From Pseudisothecium myosuroides (taxonomy: Eukaryota > Streptophyta > Bryopsida > Hypnales > Lembophyllaceae), in NCBI GenBank assembly GCA_951799445.1, contig OX637287.1, positions 53,783,724 through 53,847,723 on the forward strand: a DNA stretch of 64,000 nt, written 5' to 3'. Positions 22,470 to 35,533 of the stretch are shown piece after piece. The notes beneath the pieces are model-generated. The model ran no database searches, had not been told where the DNA came from, and saw only the letters and a list, made by a program, of their open reading frames with translations. How positions within the stretch are numbered: position 1 is the first letter of the stretch; every line of letters starts with the position of its first letter. Position numbers and translations under genes: made by a program.

Positions 22470-24640
22470 AAACGAAATTCACATCAATAATATTGCTAAA
22501 TGGCGTAGCTACAGCCTACAGGAGCAGGAACAACTGATCCTAGTGTAGCTACACCAAGTGGAGTAACAAAAGTAACATTAGCTCAATATATGACACAACT
22601 TCTTGTATACCTACACAATTATCAATTGTGAAATGTGACCACATGTCATAGATAAGAAAAAAATAAAACACAAATAAGTACAACAACTTAATAAATTAAA
22701 GCTTACAGATGCAATATGAAGAATGAAATTACCTTTGGTAGCTGGAGATGGTGTAGTAGTAATGGGTGATTGCATGAAAAACCAATACTAAAACATTGTC
22801 ACAGAGGGAGTATTAAAGCTTCCTTTTGCTATAACTTTTGCAGCATGACTCGCATGAACTTGAAATTTTTATTGGAGATGCTTCTCTTGAGTTTAATCAT
22901 ATCTCATATTTTACAGAAATTTTCAAAAATCATTTTATATTTAAAAATCATTTAAACTAATATGTCACGTTTTGAGTTTTATGGGGTTTTAGTACTACAT
23001 ATGGAGTCTCCAAATTTAATGATTTGGAGTTGAAATTTCTATGGTCTATTCCCATATTAGGAAGTCATGTTCCTACCAAGGGGCATTAAAAAATATTATA
23101 TTTTATGTCCTCTACGTCCATGCAAAGAAGGCTCCCTTGCACGCAATTCTGAATGTTGAAGATGGTTTCAAGATAATTTTTTGGTGAAATCTCTTCAACA
23201 TAAAGTCTTTCTAAATGGAAAATTTTTAGTTTTTTTGAAAATTGTTTTTCCTATTTTGTACAAATTAAAACGTCAAACTATGTATTTTCTTCAAAATTTC
23301 AGATCACACTTTCCTGTGAATAACTTTTTACCTAGATTTTTTTTTAATTTTTTAATTTTGGTGATATGCCATTTCTAGTGTTATACTAATTATCATTATC
23401 ATTATTTTATTTTTAAAAATTCATATGCAAAAAGCTCATAGTACTAGGATTACTAGCCAAAAACAGCTAAAGTGGAACAAAAACAGGTAGTCATTCATGC
23501 AATCACCCTGATTGGAGGCCAGCACAGCAGATGTAAGCAGTAGGTTTACATATTGAAGCTCCAGACACAGAAAGAGGAACATCCATAATAGGATTAGAGA
23601 TTGAATGAAGCAGTCTAGAACTGCAAATTTGAACTCCACTACTTAATGAACTTGAGGAGCTTACAGACCTCCTAACTTACTTAGAGAGTTTGCATCCGAA
23701 TCAAGGCTCAATATCTCCTCATCAGAACTAAAAATGTTGGTAATAATTTCAAATGAATCTCTCTCGCGTTCAAATCTGGGCACATTGGTCTTGTTACAAG
23801 AAACATGTCATGCATTGGGCATTATTGCATGTCTGAATATGCGACCGTTACTTGGTCATTCACATTCCAAAGAGAGCGTGCATTGTAACAACAGGTTTTT
23901 TAGAACCATAAACAAGTAATTACAAAAGACCTACATTCAATTAAACTTACAAATGTGCAAGCTTACCTCTTGTGGAGTCATTCTCTGGAGGAGGCATCAT
24001 CAAGGAAGTCAGAGGTTGCGATTGAGCATAAGGATTTGGACGATCCATAATTCTATTACCACAGAAAAACTGCGAAGGAATTTGTTGATGCTGACTATAT
24101 GGTCGAATTGGAAATTGCTTATTCTGATCAACACCACCTCATTGAGAGTGAAAAGGCTGCCTAGGCACCTTACTAGCTGTGGCATTAAGATTGCAAAAAA
24201 TCATGCACCAAAGTTTCAACAATAATTTGACGATCAGAATCAGAAGTACTCATAACAGAGGTCATAACTTGCACACAAATTAACAATATTTGCCTTGCAT
24301 GCAATTTATTGCATAGTTACCAATTTACCATGATTGGGGCTCCCGTGATACTCTTCCAAATTAGCCATATTGACAGCCACAGAAAGAGTATGCCCAGAGG
24401 TTCACACACTTCACAAATGAATTCTAGAGTCGCTTATAAATCTCAAACCCAGGAGTGTGATTGTGCTTAAATCTTAGTTGTCCACATTTGGAATCACCGC
24501 CTCATGGAATGCTAGAACCAATTGCAAGAGCAAAATGATGTTTACGATAATCTGGTTTGATTGAACACCCAATCTCCTCGTCCTTGTGCTTGCTACAATT
24601 ATGGCTCCTGAATATTTCTGACAGTGAATTATTTTGTGTC
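22470..24640 (-). pseudogene. Decayed multi-exon gene interrupted by a T1 transposon
   Basis: Coding-like pieces occur in order on the minus strand. About 24610-24480 reads HNCSKHKDEEIGCSIKPDY and HHFALAIGSSIP, then a TGA. About 24360-24320 reads MANLEEYHGSPNHGK. About 24265-23985 is a Ser/Gln/Pro-rich exon (STSDSDRQIIVETLVHDFLQ; QFPIRPYSQHQQIPSQF). About 23790-23510 is a Ser-rich exon (SSDEEILSLDSDANSLS; SNPIMDVPLSVSGAS). After the transposon, 22763-22730 and 22610-22490 (VTFVTPLGVATLGSVVPAP) may close it. At least two stops are TGA where CGA (Arg) would fit, and frames shift inside exons. I do not recognise the family. Composition suggests a regulatory protein, but no function is claimed. 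Confidence 0.55.
22764..23508 (+). mobile_element. T1 transposon, copy 2, inside the decayed gene
   Basis: The ends GGGTGATTGCATGA and TCATGCAATCACCC are inverted. The interior matches 53718-54458 in the same orientation (for example TTTTAGTACTACATATGGAG against GAGTACTACATATGGAGTCC). The neighbouring bases TAAT and TGAT would be a degraded 4-bp target duplication. It splits a coding-like exon. Confidence 0.75.
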
Positions 24641-27340
24641 AATCAACGGAGGTGGCATTGGCTTCAATGAAAAACTATGGAGAGTCGACATTTAATATCG
24701 GTCACTGATTAAATGTCAACATCGTTAAAAGTGGTGCGATTCTTGTGCCAAAAATTGTGACATATATACCTAAAAGTCTAACATCTAGGACTAGCATGGA
24801 TTCATATTTCAAAACAGTTGTTTTGAAAGGTCACAAAGTAATGGAATATCAACAATTTAAAGAAATTGACGTTATATAGCACATATTTGGTCTATAGCTT
24901 TAGTTGTTTTTTCCATAAATTTGTGTACACTTGATGTAGTTTAACCCGGACGTTTTGGCATCCGATGAATGACAAGGAATCCTCATAAAAAGGGGAACTC
25001 TTCTACAGTAGTTTGACTTCCAATGAGTGCTTTTGCTAGTTCTTAAGCCAATGATTCACTCGGTTATGGAGAGGGATGATTTCCAGGGTCATCCATTCAA
25101 GGGTTAACTCATTTTGTGCTCCATAAGGTCATACACCTTTATGCGTTCAACAAATTAATAATCAACCTTGTGGAAATGATCATGAAACGCTAAACATTCA
25201 CTTCCAAAGATAGAGTAGATTTCATTTAAGTTTTCCAAGCTTAATCTCAAAATATAGAGGAACAGAGGAACATTCTTTATAATTATATTGTACGATTCAC
25301 ATTATTTAGTTACACCTATGACCTCTGTGGACCCTCTTCCCAATGCAGCTAGCTAGGACTGTAATTACATCGTCACCCTGACTAATCACCTTGTCATCGC
25401 TTGTCAATGTGGCATTTTCCCTCGCGGGGCTCAATCGAATAAACAAATCGAAGGGCGTGTAACAATTCATGGCCTGTTAATTTAAGGCAGCCTCGGAGGT
25501 TACCTTTCACTTGATCCAGAAGGAATTTAGGCTGTTCGCACAATTATACACCTCGTGAGTCGCGGCCATCTAGTTCTCTTTACTTCAGTTGCCGCCGATT
25601 GAAATTCTTGTGTCCAATTGAGATTGCACTCGACTTGGCTTTCAATTTCAATGCATTTTGCAACCCGTGTCTTTGGAATATGCTTTCATCGACCGCAGTG
25701 CTAGCTTGTAAGTTGTAGCAAGATAGATGCGGTCAGTGCATTCTTGGTTGCGTTGAACTCCGATCGCCGCAACTAAATTCGATCAAACTCGACGACCGGT
25801 TGGATTAACCCTTTAAGGTCCGTGCATCCAAAAAGTGGATGCACCTTGGTCAACCCTAATTGTAACTTTCAAAATATCCATTTTGGGTATGTCTTATAAA
25901 CTAAGAAAATGAAGCTTGACAAGTTTTGTTTCTATATCATTTGAAAATTTTGAAAAATGTCAAAAATTGAAAGAGTTATTGCAATTGAAAGCTCCAAGTG
26001 TTAAAATCCAAATAACATAGAACGGTGTGTTTTTCATTCATATTTTCTATTCTTAAAATGTATTTTAACTTTAGATTACAAAATTATGTTTTTCATTCTA
26101 GTCTTCATTTATGGTAAAAATTACAGATTATTTTAATATATATTCTAATTGATATAATTTTATTTCCAGCTTTAACTTTAAAAAATCACAATAATTTGAT
26201 TTTTCCATCAAATTTACTGAAAAAAACACCATATGTAGAAAATGAATGTGTCTACTAATAAAAAATATCAAAATTTTATACATCAATTAAATAAAAGGGT
26301 AAACTTGGTTTGATAGTCGAATTTGACTTCAAGGACTTTGTTGTGGCTGTTTTGGTTGTAAAAAATAAAATTAACACTTGAAATTTTTTTCACACTAATC
26401 TCCAATGCTACCTATACATCTTCAGAAAATTTCAAGTAATTTGGATTTTTTTTTGCTATTTTAACTTATTTATGTTCAATTTTTGAATTTTTTTTTGTAA
26501 TAATTACATTTTTTCATGAAACAAATTGAAATTTTTCCCAATGATACACCATTCATAGTTTCAAGTGATGAAAATATAAAACTGTTTTTTGAACACAATT
26601 TAAAAGGCAAAATTTAGCCCAGAAATGATGTTTGACCATTTCACAATGGATCAAGTCCTTTAGGGGGTACCGATCCTCAAAGTTGGTTGAATTGGAGAGG
26701 CTTTTAATTGCGGTTGTGAATTGAAGGTGTTGAGTAAGCTCACTGTCGGCTTTGATTAAGGTGAAGCAATGCAATGGCCCGCGTCGAATTGGAGATGCTT
26801 ACTTCATCTATTAAATCTTTTGTTAATCTGAATATTATACGTTCATTTGGAAGTTAGTATGCATGTACACATTGATCATTTAATTGTTGTGATTCATTAA
26901 TCTTGTCAGACCGTGACATGTAGTCGGCGTGTATGTTCTCTTGCATGTTTATTGTTCTACATTTATCCAGTCACCAGCCGTTCCACGAGAATTAAATTGT
27001 GGTAGCGTTGAAGATCAACATAATTAGTTTAAGATATACATATACATATACCAATCTTCTGCATGATTTTACCAAGATGTACTCGTGGGATGCGTTTGTG
27101 ACGTCCAAGTATCCTCTGTTCGCAGCATATTCTGCCCGTGGAGTGATAATCAACTGGCTAGCTTGGGTTTTGGTGGGTTTCTTTTAAGGGTTTAAGGTAT
27201 AGGGCTTACGTGCATGGTTTTCATGGTTTTCATGATTTTTAGGGTTTCAGGTTTAGCTCAATCGATCGCCAGTAAGCCAGGTTCATTCAATTCAATTCGA
27301 CTGGACCGTGTTAAATCCACCGCCCCTCGCACAAGCTATC
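24641..27340. other. Gene-free region with one probable AT-rich element
   Basis: At 25805-26669 an AT-rich block is bounded by ATTAACCCTTTAAGGTCC and, inverted, CCTTTAGGGGGTACC, so it may be a TTAACCC-type element. Inside its left end is a perfect hairpin (9-bp arms, 25822-25844, GTGCATCCA pairing with TGGATGCAC). A 62-codon frame at 26999-27187 (MYSWDAFVTSKYPLFAAYSA) is unrecognised. The 27180-27260 part contains telomere-like TTTAGGG motifs. Confidence 0.45.
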
Positions 27341-27347
27341 TCCGTGA

Positions 27348-27732
27348 TTGAGTCTCATCATGACATCGAAAACCAGAATTTGCTGTTGCTCCCTTTGCTT
27401 CGTCAGCCGTTGCCAGACCCAAGTAGCGATGTTCACGATGAGCCATTTACGACATGCTCCTCCGCCAGTTTCACGAGGGCCTCATCAACTACGACTGCTT
27501 TCAGATGCAAATGCACCTGCTGTTGTGGGAGTACGCCCATCTACGAATCTTTTGGCATCTGTACTACTTGGAAGTCCGCGATGGGATACCAATGAAGGAC
27601 CAGCCTCTGTTTCGCTTTCCTGTCATTCTCTGCGTCCTCATGACTATACTCGTGTACTTCGCAATGTTCGCTGGAACTTTCACGAGGTTGTTTGCACCTG
27701 ACGAAATCCGGAAACAAAACCGGAAACCCTAA
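27348..27732 (+). pseudogene. PLR4: single-unit, frameshifted PAH-like repeat gene
   Basis: One frame reads QVAMFTMS (the RFTMRP start of a unit). Then the frame changes and continues from about 27445 with YDMLLRQFHEGLINYDCFQM, LLLWEYAHLRIFWHLYYLE, DQPLFRFPVILCVLMTILVY and FAMFAGTF, ending in a basic tail at a TAA (27732). The break lies between FTMS and the YDML helix. The C-terminal half matches the end of unit 2 in PLR1/PLR5 (FAMFGD.LWN.FLN), so it looks like a unit-1 start joined to a unit-2 end, or a one-unit gene. An ATG at 27454 could give a 92-residue protein. The family 3' block follows at 27890-27950, with AATAAA at 27918-27923. Confidence 0.65.
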
Positions 27733-27889
27733 AAAAACCCAAACGGGCCGGCAAATGCAGCCGTAAAAGTGTGTAATATGATCACTCTTGCATTTGCACA
27801 TTTGTGTGGCGCAGAAGCTTGGATTGCCGCATACATTGATCGAGTGGCCAAGTTAGAGATCGTCCATTCATTGTTAGAATGTTTATAGA

Positions 27890-27950
27890 TTTCATTTGTG
27901 CCATTGAGCAGCTTGGAAATAAAGCATGATCATCACTTGATCGATCTAAG
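27890..27950 (+). terminator. Conserved 3' flank block with AATAAA, PLR4
   Basis: GCCATTGAGCAGCTTGGA, then AATAAA at 27918-27923, then TGATCATCACTTGATCGATC, as after PLR1, PLR2 and PLR5. It lies about 190 bp after the stop. Confidence 0.6.
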
Positions 27951-28475
27951 TCCGTCTCCTACACGAGATTATCCAGTGTACCATAGAAACATGAATTGTG
28001 GTTCAGTAAGTATCTTGCAAAAAGCCTTCAACACGAACCTTCAAAACCAACTTGTCTGCGCTACAATGACTTCCACTATATTCAATTTCAGCACACGGCA
28101 CTTCGTCTTTTAGGAAAAAATCTAGCTCTGGAGCACTTTAGAGCAACTCAAACGTGCTGCCAAGAATCGACCACAACCTTACCCAGCGTGCTTCTACACG
28201 TGAAAAATATCCAACACCTACTAAAGTATGAGAACCCCAATCATGAAGCCAGCAAACTCCCTTGAGATGCGAACTTCAATGTTCATCGTCAATGCATCAT
28301 TCCAGAAAACTCCGTAAATGTACACTGCTTCTTTTCACCCACATGATGCTAAATTTGTGGGGCATTGCGAAGCGTCTGTTTTTGCTAAATACACAGAGAA
28401 CCTGGAAACAAGCTAATTACAACGCATAACAACTGCACAATTAAGGCGATGTGCACCCAACGAACATCAATACTG

Positions 28476-30889
28476 TTAAGTGGCTGCTTTCACATCCTCC
28501 TCTTTTGGCTTCCGCCTGTACTCTGGTTTCAGCTCGTAGGTACCTTGATTTGCACCTCTCTTGTTATAAATACACAGGTCATTAAGCACCTCCTTCAGAA
28601 ACGCCTGTGCACAGCAGATAAATAAATAAAATTATATCCTGCACGATCTGTGTCTCCTCTATACCTTCCATTCCAAGAAGAGAATCCGAGGAACCATAAA
28701 CCTCAGCAACAAAACAATTTCCCATGCGCCAACGTGCACGCAAAATATAACTTACTTGCTGCAAGTTGAGCATAAACGACTGCATTCTACCATTAGAAAA
28801 TCCAAAAACAAAACGGAAACAAAGCACATAATTGTCAACCGGTCACCTCAAACTACTATTCCATCGCAACATCAGCTCTTCAAAGAAGGCTTACCACAGG
28901 CTGGTCTGTTTCTTCCACTAGCTGCTTCAAGGCCCAATTAGGACGCTGCTCAAAAAGATTGAAAACGATTCCTTCCAACTCTCCTCTGTCCCTCCGAGTT
29001 CTTTTTCCCTCAGCAGTCTTTACGGGGTTACTGATTGGCGCTCTCTTCTTGTTGTCCTGTGAGCAAACGGTCTGAATTTCAGGACTTGACAAATATATCC
29101 TGAAGCTACTCTGGCTAATCGTCTTCAGGATTGAGTTTCAAATACTGGGCACAACGACCAGATTACCCAAAAGCTAGGCTACAAAACCAACGACATGACG
29201 ACTTAGTGACCCAAAGAAGAATATGTACTCAAGCAAATTCCCATGCTTGGCTAATCTGAAATTCTCATTTATCATCGAAACTCATGGTCATGAGCCAGAC
29301 CGTATCTGACGTTAGCAGCTCGAGAAGCAGCACTGCAAGTCAATATTGCCATGTTTCTCCATTGTTTAATACTGCCCATGGTATGAGACATAACTTTTGA
29401 CCACTTGCTCTGCAATTACAGAGCAGAAGTCAAAAGCATTGAAGGATTGCATACCTTTCCAGTGAACGTTGAACCTTGCCAATCGACAGGAGGCGGTCTC
29501 ATGAACCCACCACGATCATTTGAGAGAACCTAAACAGGGCCAGAAAAGTAATGCCATACACTTCAGAACATCTGCAACGATAATTTGTTCACGCGATTTT
29601 GTTTTCACGAAAGAGGCTTCGTGCCATTGAAAACTTGTGACTGAAAAGACATGTTGGCAAACAATTCTAAATCAAATCAAGTCAACGACTACAGTTAGAC
29701 AGCACATCAAGCACACCTGTGTGGTCCTGGTTTTGACCATCGACTTGTTGAGCCGATCCCTGCAAAGTTTACGATACTCGTCATTGTTCCCAATATTCGT
29801 GGGCTTCATATCGAATTTATGCTCCACCTTGCCTTCCACTCTCAATTTTCCTGCGACATATTCCAATGTGGATCACCAAAGGCCTGCATCAACCACTTAA
29901 CCTTGACCATTTCAATGAACCAGTCCCACAAACCGATCCAAAACTTAATGACACTGGAGGTGTGCCAAAACGTTACTGTCGGTGAAAATGACCAATGGGT
30001 AAACTAAAGCCGATTTTTGGAAGTTCTAAAACAAATTCTACCCTAGCCCATTCCAAATTTAACTGCCACGGTATTTTGTAGCGCAGAATTGGAATAAACA
30101 GCCGATTGGATGCAAAATTATGCTCGTACCTTGAGGTGCCTCGGAGAAAATGTGCATGGGAACCAGGTCTTTAGTAACGTTCAAAGTATACGACTTGTGC
30201 GGAGCCACTAGATCCTTCTCTGGCAATGTCAACGTGAACTGCAAATACAAGCCAGAACCCTAGTCTCAGGACTGCTAGTACTTCTAGTAACAACGAGACG
30301 AAGTATAGACCCAATATTGAACGATGTTCCTACATAAACCCCCAAAGAGCCCAGGATTCATTGCTTGAAACTGATAAATTCGATTGATCAGATTGCGAAA
30401 AAGTATAATTGAGATGGGGCTAAATTCTATAACAACAGCATCAATAAAGAACATTGCACGAGTTGGTCAAAAAAAATTTAATTGGACAAAAGAAAGTCCC
30501 ATAAGACCTACTGCAAAATGCTACATAGAACAAGAAAACAAACACTCCGGAGGCGAGGACCGCTGCCGTTGATAAAAAACACCCGCCTCTCTTCAAACAC
30601 CGTTATGCTCAGTCACCAAATCCTGAATTCCAAAATTTTGTCCTCATAACCAAGCGATGGCTACACATACCTCGAGGCTATCAGCGGGGTTGGGATTCAA
30701 CGGATCCATAGACATCGTGACCTTAGCAAGGCTAGGTCCGCCATCCTGCTGCTTCAACCACGAATTCCCAACAAGAGGCGGCACTTTGAGCAACCACACA
30801 GACCTGTCGGAGGTCGCAGTATCGAGCATGTGCATCCCTCCCGGTCCTCCAAATTCGCCATCCTTTTCTTCTTTTGCCGTCCCCGCCAT
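28476..30889 (-). CDS. Transcription initiation factor IIF subunit beta (TFIIF beta, RAP30 type)
   Basis: Six exons on the minus strand, all with GT-AG ends: 30671-30889, 30130-30238, 29717-29850, 29455-29529, 28895-29056 and 28476-28604, giving 828 bp (275 residues) in continuous phase. TFIIF beta pairs with the alpha subunit and escorts RNA polymerase II into the nuclear pre-initiation complex. The N-terminal part holds the dimerisation domain (SVWLLKVPPLVGNSW; KSYTLNVTKDLVPMHIFSEA; GKVEHKFDMKP), then a short linker, then the C-terminal winged helix (KRTRRDRGELEGIVFNLFEQ; PNWALKQLVEETDQP; FLKEVLNDLCIYNKRG; GTYELKPEYRR). Length is normal for plants. An ATG 11 codons upstream (30922) could serve as start; 30889 fits family length. 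The exon 5 acceptor has an in-frame alternative 15 bases earlier. No damage is seen. Confidence 0.95.
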
Positions 30890-31450
30890 TACCACAGACC
30901 TAAAAAGCCGAAGTCTGGACACAGAGAGAGCGCGTATTCAAGTTTCGTAAAACATTGGCCAACACTAAAACGACCATTCTACGTACTGTAAGCAAACATT
31001 AGTCCTCACAACACATGGCCACCGCAACGGGGAGACACAACAATGGACCGAAATTGCAGGTACAGACACTCTAAACCTACAAGCAGTTTTTATTATCCCT
31101 CCCGTCAATTCGTCCATGACTCCCAACCCTAACCCTCAAGCTGCCAAGTAGAATCACAAGTGCGCAATTAAATGATCTCCGAGTTAGAGCTGAAAACTGA
31201 GAATATGTCCAGACCTTAGAGTGAGTTCGACAAAACCTCGCTTCAAAACCCGCTTCACCAAAACCCTAAACCTCGAAACCGCTGCAGCAAAACAGACCTC
31301 CCCTGCAGAGAGCTCTGTTTTATCAAAAACAGACGAGGACGAAAGGTTCATCCAACCTTCCGGGATGAATGAAAGCGGAATGGAAGTGCCTGGTTCTCAT
31401 CCGTCAATATGCTTTCGTTACAAATTCATTGAACCTCCTGATTAGGAGTC
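30890..31450 (-). promoter_or_regulatory. 5' flank of TFIIF beta with telobox motifs
   Basis: Forward ACCCTAACCCT at about 31128 and AAACCCTAAACC at about 31260 are telobox-like (AAACCCTAA) motifs, known in plant promoters of housekeeping genes. They lie 240-375 bp before the start codon. The open frame across 31221-31445 on the other strand looks like a chance frame in the leader. Confidence 0.4.
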
Positions 31451-32546
31451 TAGCTTTGAGTTGCGAAACCTTGATTTCTATGTTTTTTATAGAACAAATT
31501 GAGTGACATGTTTTTATGATATGTACAAATAAACTTCTGTGACAGGTTGCTCAAACAATAATTGAAATGTACTTCAATTATTCCATAAATAATATCCCAA
31601 GAGAACAAAATAAAGTTAAAATATGCTATAAACTATGGGGTTTCTTTTCTAGTAATACCAATAAAATAAAATAAAATAAAATAGAAAAAAATACATAATG
31701 TAAAACTAAACCTATCTTGAAAAAAGTTTCAAAAATGCTTGCCAAAAATTAAGATCATAAGTACCTACCCAAACCTTTAAAAGCCCCCTAAGAAGACTTT
31801 TTGAATTGTAAGGGTTAAACAAAACTTAAGGATGAAATATGGGAATGAGAACTTGACCAAACCACATAATAGAGGTCATGACAAATTTTTGTGACCAATA
31901 CTTTTTTATATTTAGGTGGATTCAATTGTAAGAATTGTTAGTTGCCTTATTAATCCATAAACAACATCTTTTTGCCTAACTCAAGTAGCTCAAGGAAGAA
32001 TCTCTTCAAAGTAGGGCATAAATCTTTCTCCTTGCCTAAAGATTGTATAGTTAAAGCATGTAAAATTGATCAATGAATAGTGATTTGGCTTTACAACCTA
32101 AATGTGATTCTTGTCAAGAATTGTTCGTTATAGCGGTGGGTCTAGTAGGGTGAAACATTCCAAAAAATTCTAAAACCAATTTATATCAAACTTTTTATTA
32201 AAAACTTTAAATGTCTTACAACTTGTAACCTTGAATTATATGTTGAAGAAATAAGTTGAGAATACGTATAAAACAAATTCAGCAAAAAATACTTCATATT
32301 GATTTTTGAAAAAAATAGCAAGTGGATAAAGGCATAATATGATTAAAAAATACTAAATTATTAATAATTTAGATATAGAATTCAAAAATCCCAATCCCAA
32401 TGATAATACTGTTACAATAAACTACCTATTTTATATATTTTTTTAGATCTTTAAATTTTAAAAATTGAGTGCAAAAAAGGACTTCAAAATTTATTTTTGA
32501 GAACTAATTCTATAGCTATTCGCAAACTAAATCCTTATAACTTTCA

Positions 32547-33740
32547 CCTTATTAACCTCTAAAGTTCCATGGCCATTTTTTCATCAAATTCCATTCTAAA
32601 TTGCCATTTCTATTGCAAAGTATAAAAACTTTAGAATATTGATTGATTAAAATATCTAGCCATTGGAACTTGCACTAGAATATTATAAAAATGTGTGGAA
32701 GAAATTTTAAGACCTTGACTATATAGATTGCAAAATATTTGCGTTTGAAGTGAAGAAAATTGATTTTTGGACACCTTGTTTGACTAGATTTTAAAGCTTT
32801 GAATCTTCTCCACTTAAAATTATTGCACTATCAATACTAAATAATAATAAATTTATGTTGAAAATTGAGTTGAAAGTTTTAAGAAATTCAAAATATATAA
32901 TTTTGATTTTCATTCTTTAAAAAAATTGTTAAATAGAAGTGGGTGCAACATTGAAGGAAAATCTAAATTATTAATAGGTCTCAAGTGGAATTGAAATACA
33001 ATAATCTCCAAAATAAAATTGTTGTTCTATCAAACAAATTAAACCTTGCTAAGTTTTTTTTTATGGAAAATTGTAAAAATTATGTTCAAAATGAATCCTA
33101 TTAGTTATTATTTCAAAAAAATGCTTAAATTGTCCAAAAATCTAGATTGTTGTAATTATCTCACACTAGTCCAAATAGAATAAATCAAATCTTCCCATGT
33201 AGACAAAAATGTTTTTTTTTTAAAATATACATTCAAAATTTTGATTTTGATTTTTTGTGAATTTTTTGGTGTTGCTCGATGATCCTTGTTTTGGACAAGG
33301 TGGCATAACTTTTGGTCACGGACACCAATTCAAGTAAAAATTATATTCCTCCAAAGTTGATGTCTTTTTCTGTCATCAAATTTTTTAAAAATCAAGACAA
33401 AAATTGAGACCATATTGTCCTTTAAAGGGACAATGGAATTTTAGATGTTGGTCCAAATAAAATGATTCAAAACTTTTCATATATATAGAGAGAAAAAAGA
33501 CAAGTTCAATTTTTAGCTCTTTAAAAAAGTGATTTTTCTATTAATGTACCTAGACTACTTGGGTTTAGAAAGAAACTACATATCATACAATAACTTTTTG
33601 ATCATTTAGTCAAAAGAATTGAAATTTGTTGCAATGTAAAGCTACTTTTTGACTATATGATTTGTGAAAATTTCAAAGAATAAAAATGAAAATTCGATTC
33701 ATAAATGAATGAGCAAAAACTTATATTGCCCGAAAGGAGT
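32547..33740 (+). mobile_element. AT-rich TTAACC-end element, copy
   Basis: The left end TTAACCTCTAAAGTTCCATG matches 54785 (CCCTTAAAGTTCCATG). Interior similarity includes GCCATTT..TA.T.CAAAGTAT and the pyrimidine-rich AACTTTTTGA blocks shared with 55500 and 11520. The right end (near GAAAGGAGTTAAAG) is less certain. No frame. Confidence 0.45.
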
Positions 33741-34791
33741 TAAAGTTGTCTATTTGATGAAAAAGAATAAAAATATAAATGACTAAGATCATAGTTACAT
33801 TGGTCAAAACTAAGATTCAAAACTAAGAGGTCTCAAATCAAAATCAAGGCTAACTAAAATTAATTCAAAATTAATTAAATAAAAATAAAAATTCTAATCA
33901 ATTCAATTATATGAAAGTTTTCAAAATAACACTATAAAAATACTTGAAGAGAGATATTGGTCACAAATAAGACAAAAATAATATATTAAATTATAATTTA
34001 TTATAATTTCAAACATTATTATTATGATTTTGATTCTTATAGAAAAATGAATAATTACATTCCTTGAAACACTTTATATTTTGAACTTTTTATCATATGC
34101 AATTGATAAGAAAAGTTAGATTGCAATGTATATGTCTTAATGGAGCGAGATGTGATTGCAAGTAGTGCATAAGAAACAAAGCAATAAACATGACATGAAA
34201 CAACGCATTGAAGCAAGAGCAATTTATTCTTTAAATGTTTATTAGACAAGTTAATTCAATTAGAACAAGACCCCTAATACAAAATTGGATGAATGTTGGA
34301 TGCCTATGCTCTAATTAGTACAAACATTTGAACAAAATTTAGAAAAAAGTAGAAGAAAAATGGACATTGATAGGTAAAAGTTGGATGACAATCACATTCT
34401 TTGAAAAAAATGAGAAGAGTGTAGATCTTATTGTATTGATTTTAAATAAAATTTTGAGAACTTCTATATTTGTATGTCTCACACTCTACTGTAATTTCAA
34501 AGTTAGTGTAAGTGAGTGTATTATTGTAGGATGCAAGAATTGAAGTAATTTGACTATATAGTAGTTGGTTAATAAGATATCATTCTATAAGTAAGTGTTT
34601 TGTCTTGCTAATTTTTGAATCATCCAAAGTATTATGTTTGAATCTTTAAACAACAATTTGACTTTTTTTTAGAACTAATTGATGGGATTGAATTGAATAA
34701 TGTGTAAAAATTCAAACATTCAACAAAATGAGGTTCTTCAACAGTCATTAAAAAAATTTAAGAGAAAGAAAGAAATCAAATGCTAGATAAA

Positions 34792-34796
<5 letters not shown>

Positions 34797-34821
<25 letters not shown>
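34797..34821. repeat. TA microsatellite
   Basis: A run of about 12 TA units in an AT-rich gene-free region. Confidence 0.9.
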
Positions 34822-34822
<1 letters not shown>

Positions 34823-35533
34823 AATAGCAACATAGAAATAGTGGATTAATTTAGGGTTAAATGAACGCTTTTACATAGTTCCACCTTATCCAATTTTATT
34901 TTATTTTGACATAAGTGAAAAGATATATGCCTTATTTTGAAATGTTGCAGAGGCCCCAAAAAATGGTGATGGGTTATATTCAAGGTTACTATAGAGATTG
35001 CACCTACTAGTCCAAAAATCAAATCATTTTCAGCAAAGTACCTTGGGGATAGGTCTCATTATTTCATGGTTAACCTTGGAACATCAGGCTAGTCATTGTA
35101 AAAAACATCTTTTGGAGTACCACATAACTCATTTGCTTTAAAAAAACTAAGAGCATTCTTTGGAGGTCAAACTATTGAGTAAGACCTCCCCTTTCTACAC
35201 AAAATTCCAAGGATGAACATTTGTACTTCTGTCATAGATTATAAAGGATTCTTTGTCATCCATTGAATACTTAGTGCCCACTGCAACACAATGTTTTTTT
35301 GGGGCAATTTAGCAGCCATGTACACCAATATAATGGGCCATGTACCATGCCTTTGTAACAAAATAGTATTGAAAGAGGGACAAATTGCTAGAAACTTCAA
35401 ATTTAACTTAAAAATGGATGAAATTGCTAGATTGTGGATAAAAATAGAATTATGAATATGTGATATGTGCTACTGTGATATTTTCTATCCCATATGTGGA
35501 TGAATGTTGAAATTTGGAGTATTACTGTAACAC

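Larger units (their letters stand above)
31451..35533. other. AT-rich repeat region without genes
   Basis: No credible coding frame over 4 kb. A TATA microsatellite lies at 34797-34821. The block at about 32547-33740 opens with TATTAACCTCTAAAGTTCC and is related to 54782-55711 and, inverted, to 11.4-12.5 kb, so it is probably a TTAACC-type element. Elsewhere the sequence is AT-rich with no clear unit. Confidence 0.55.

Noticed and set aside
30657..30950. Plus-strand frame of 97 codons
   Set aside because: It is antisense to exon 1 of TFIIF beta.
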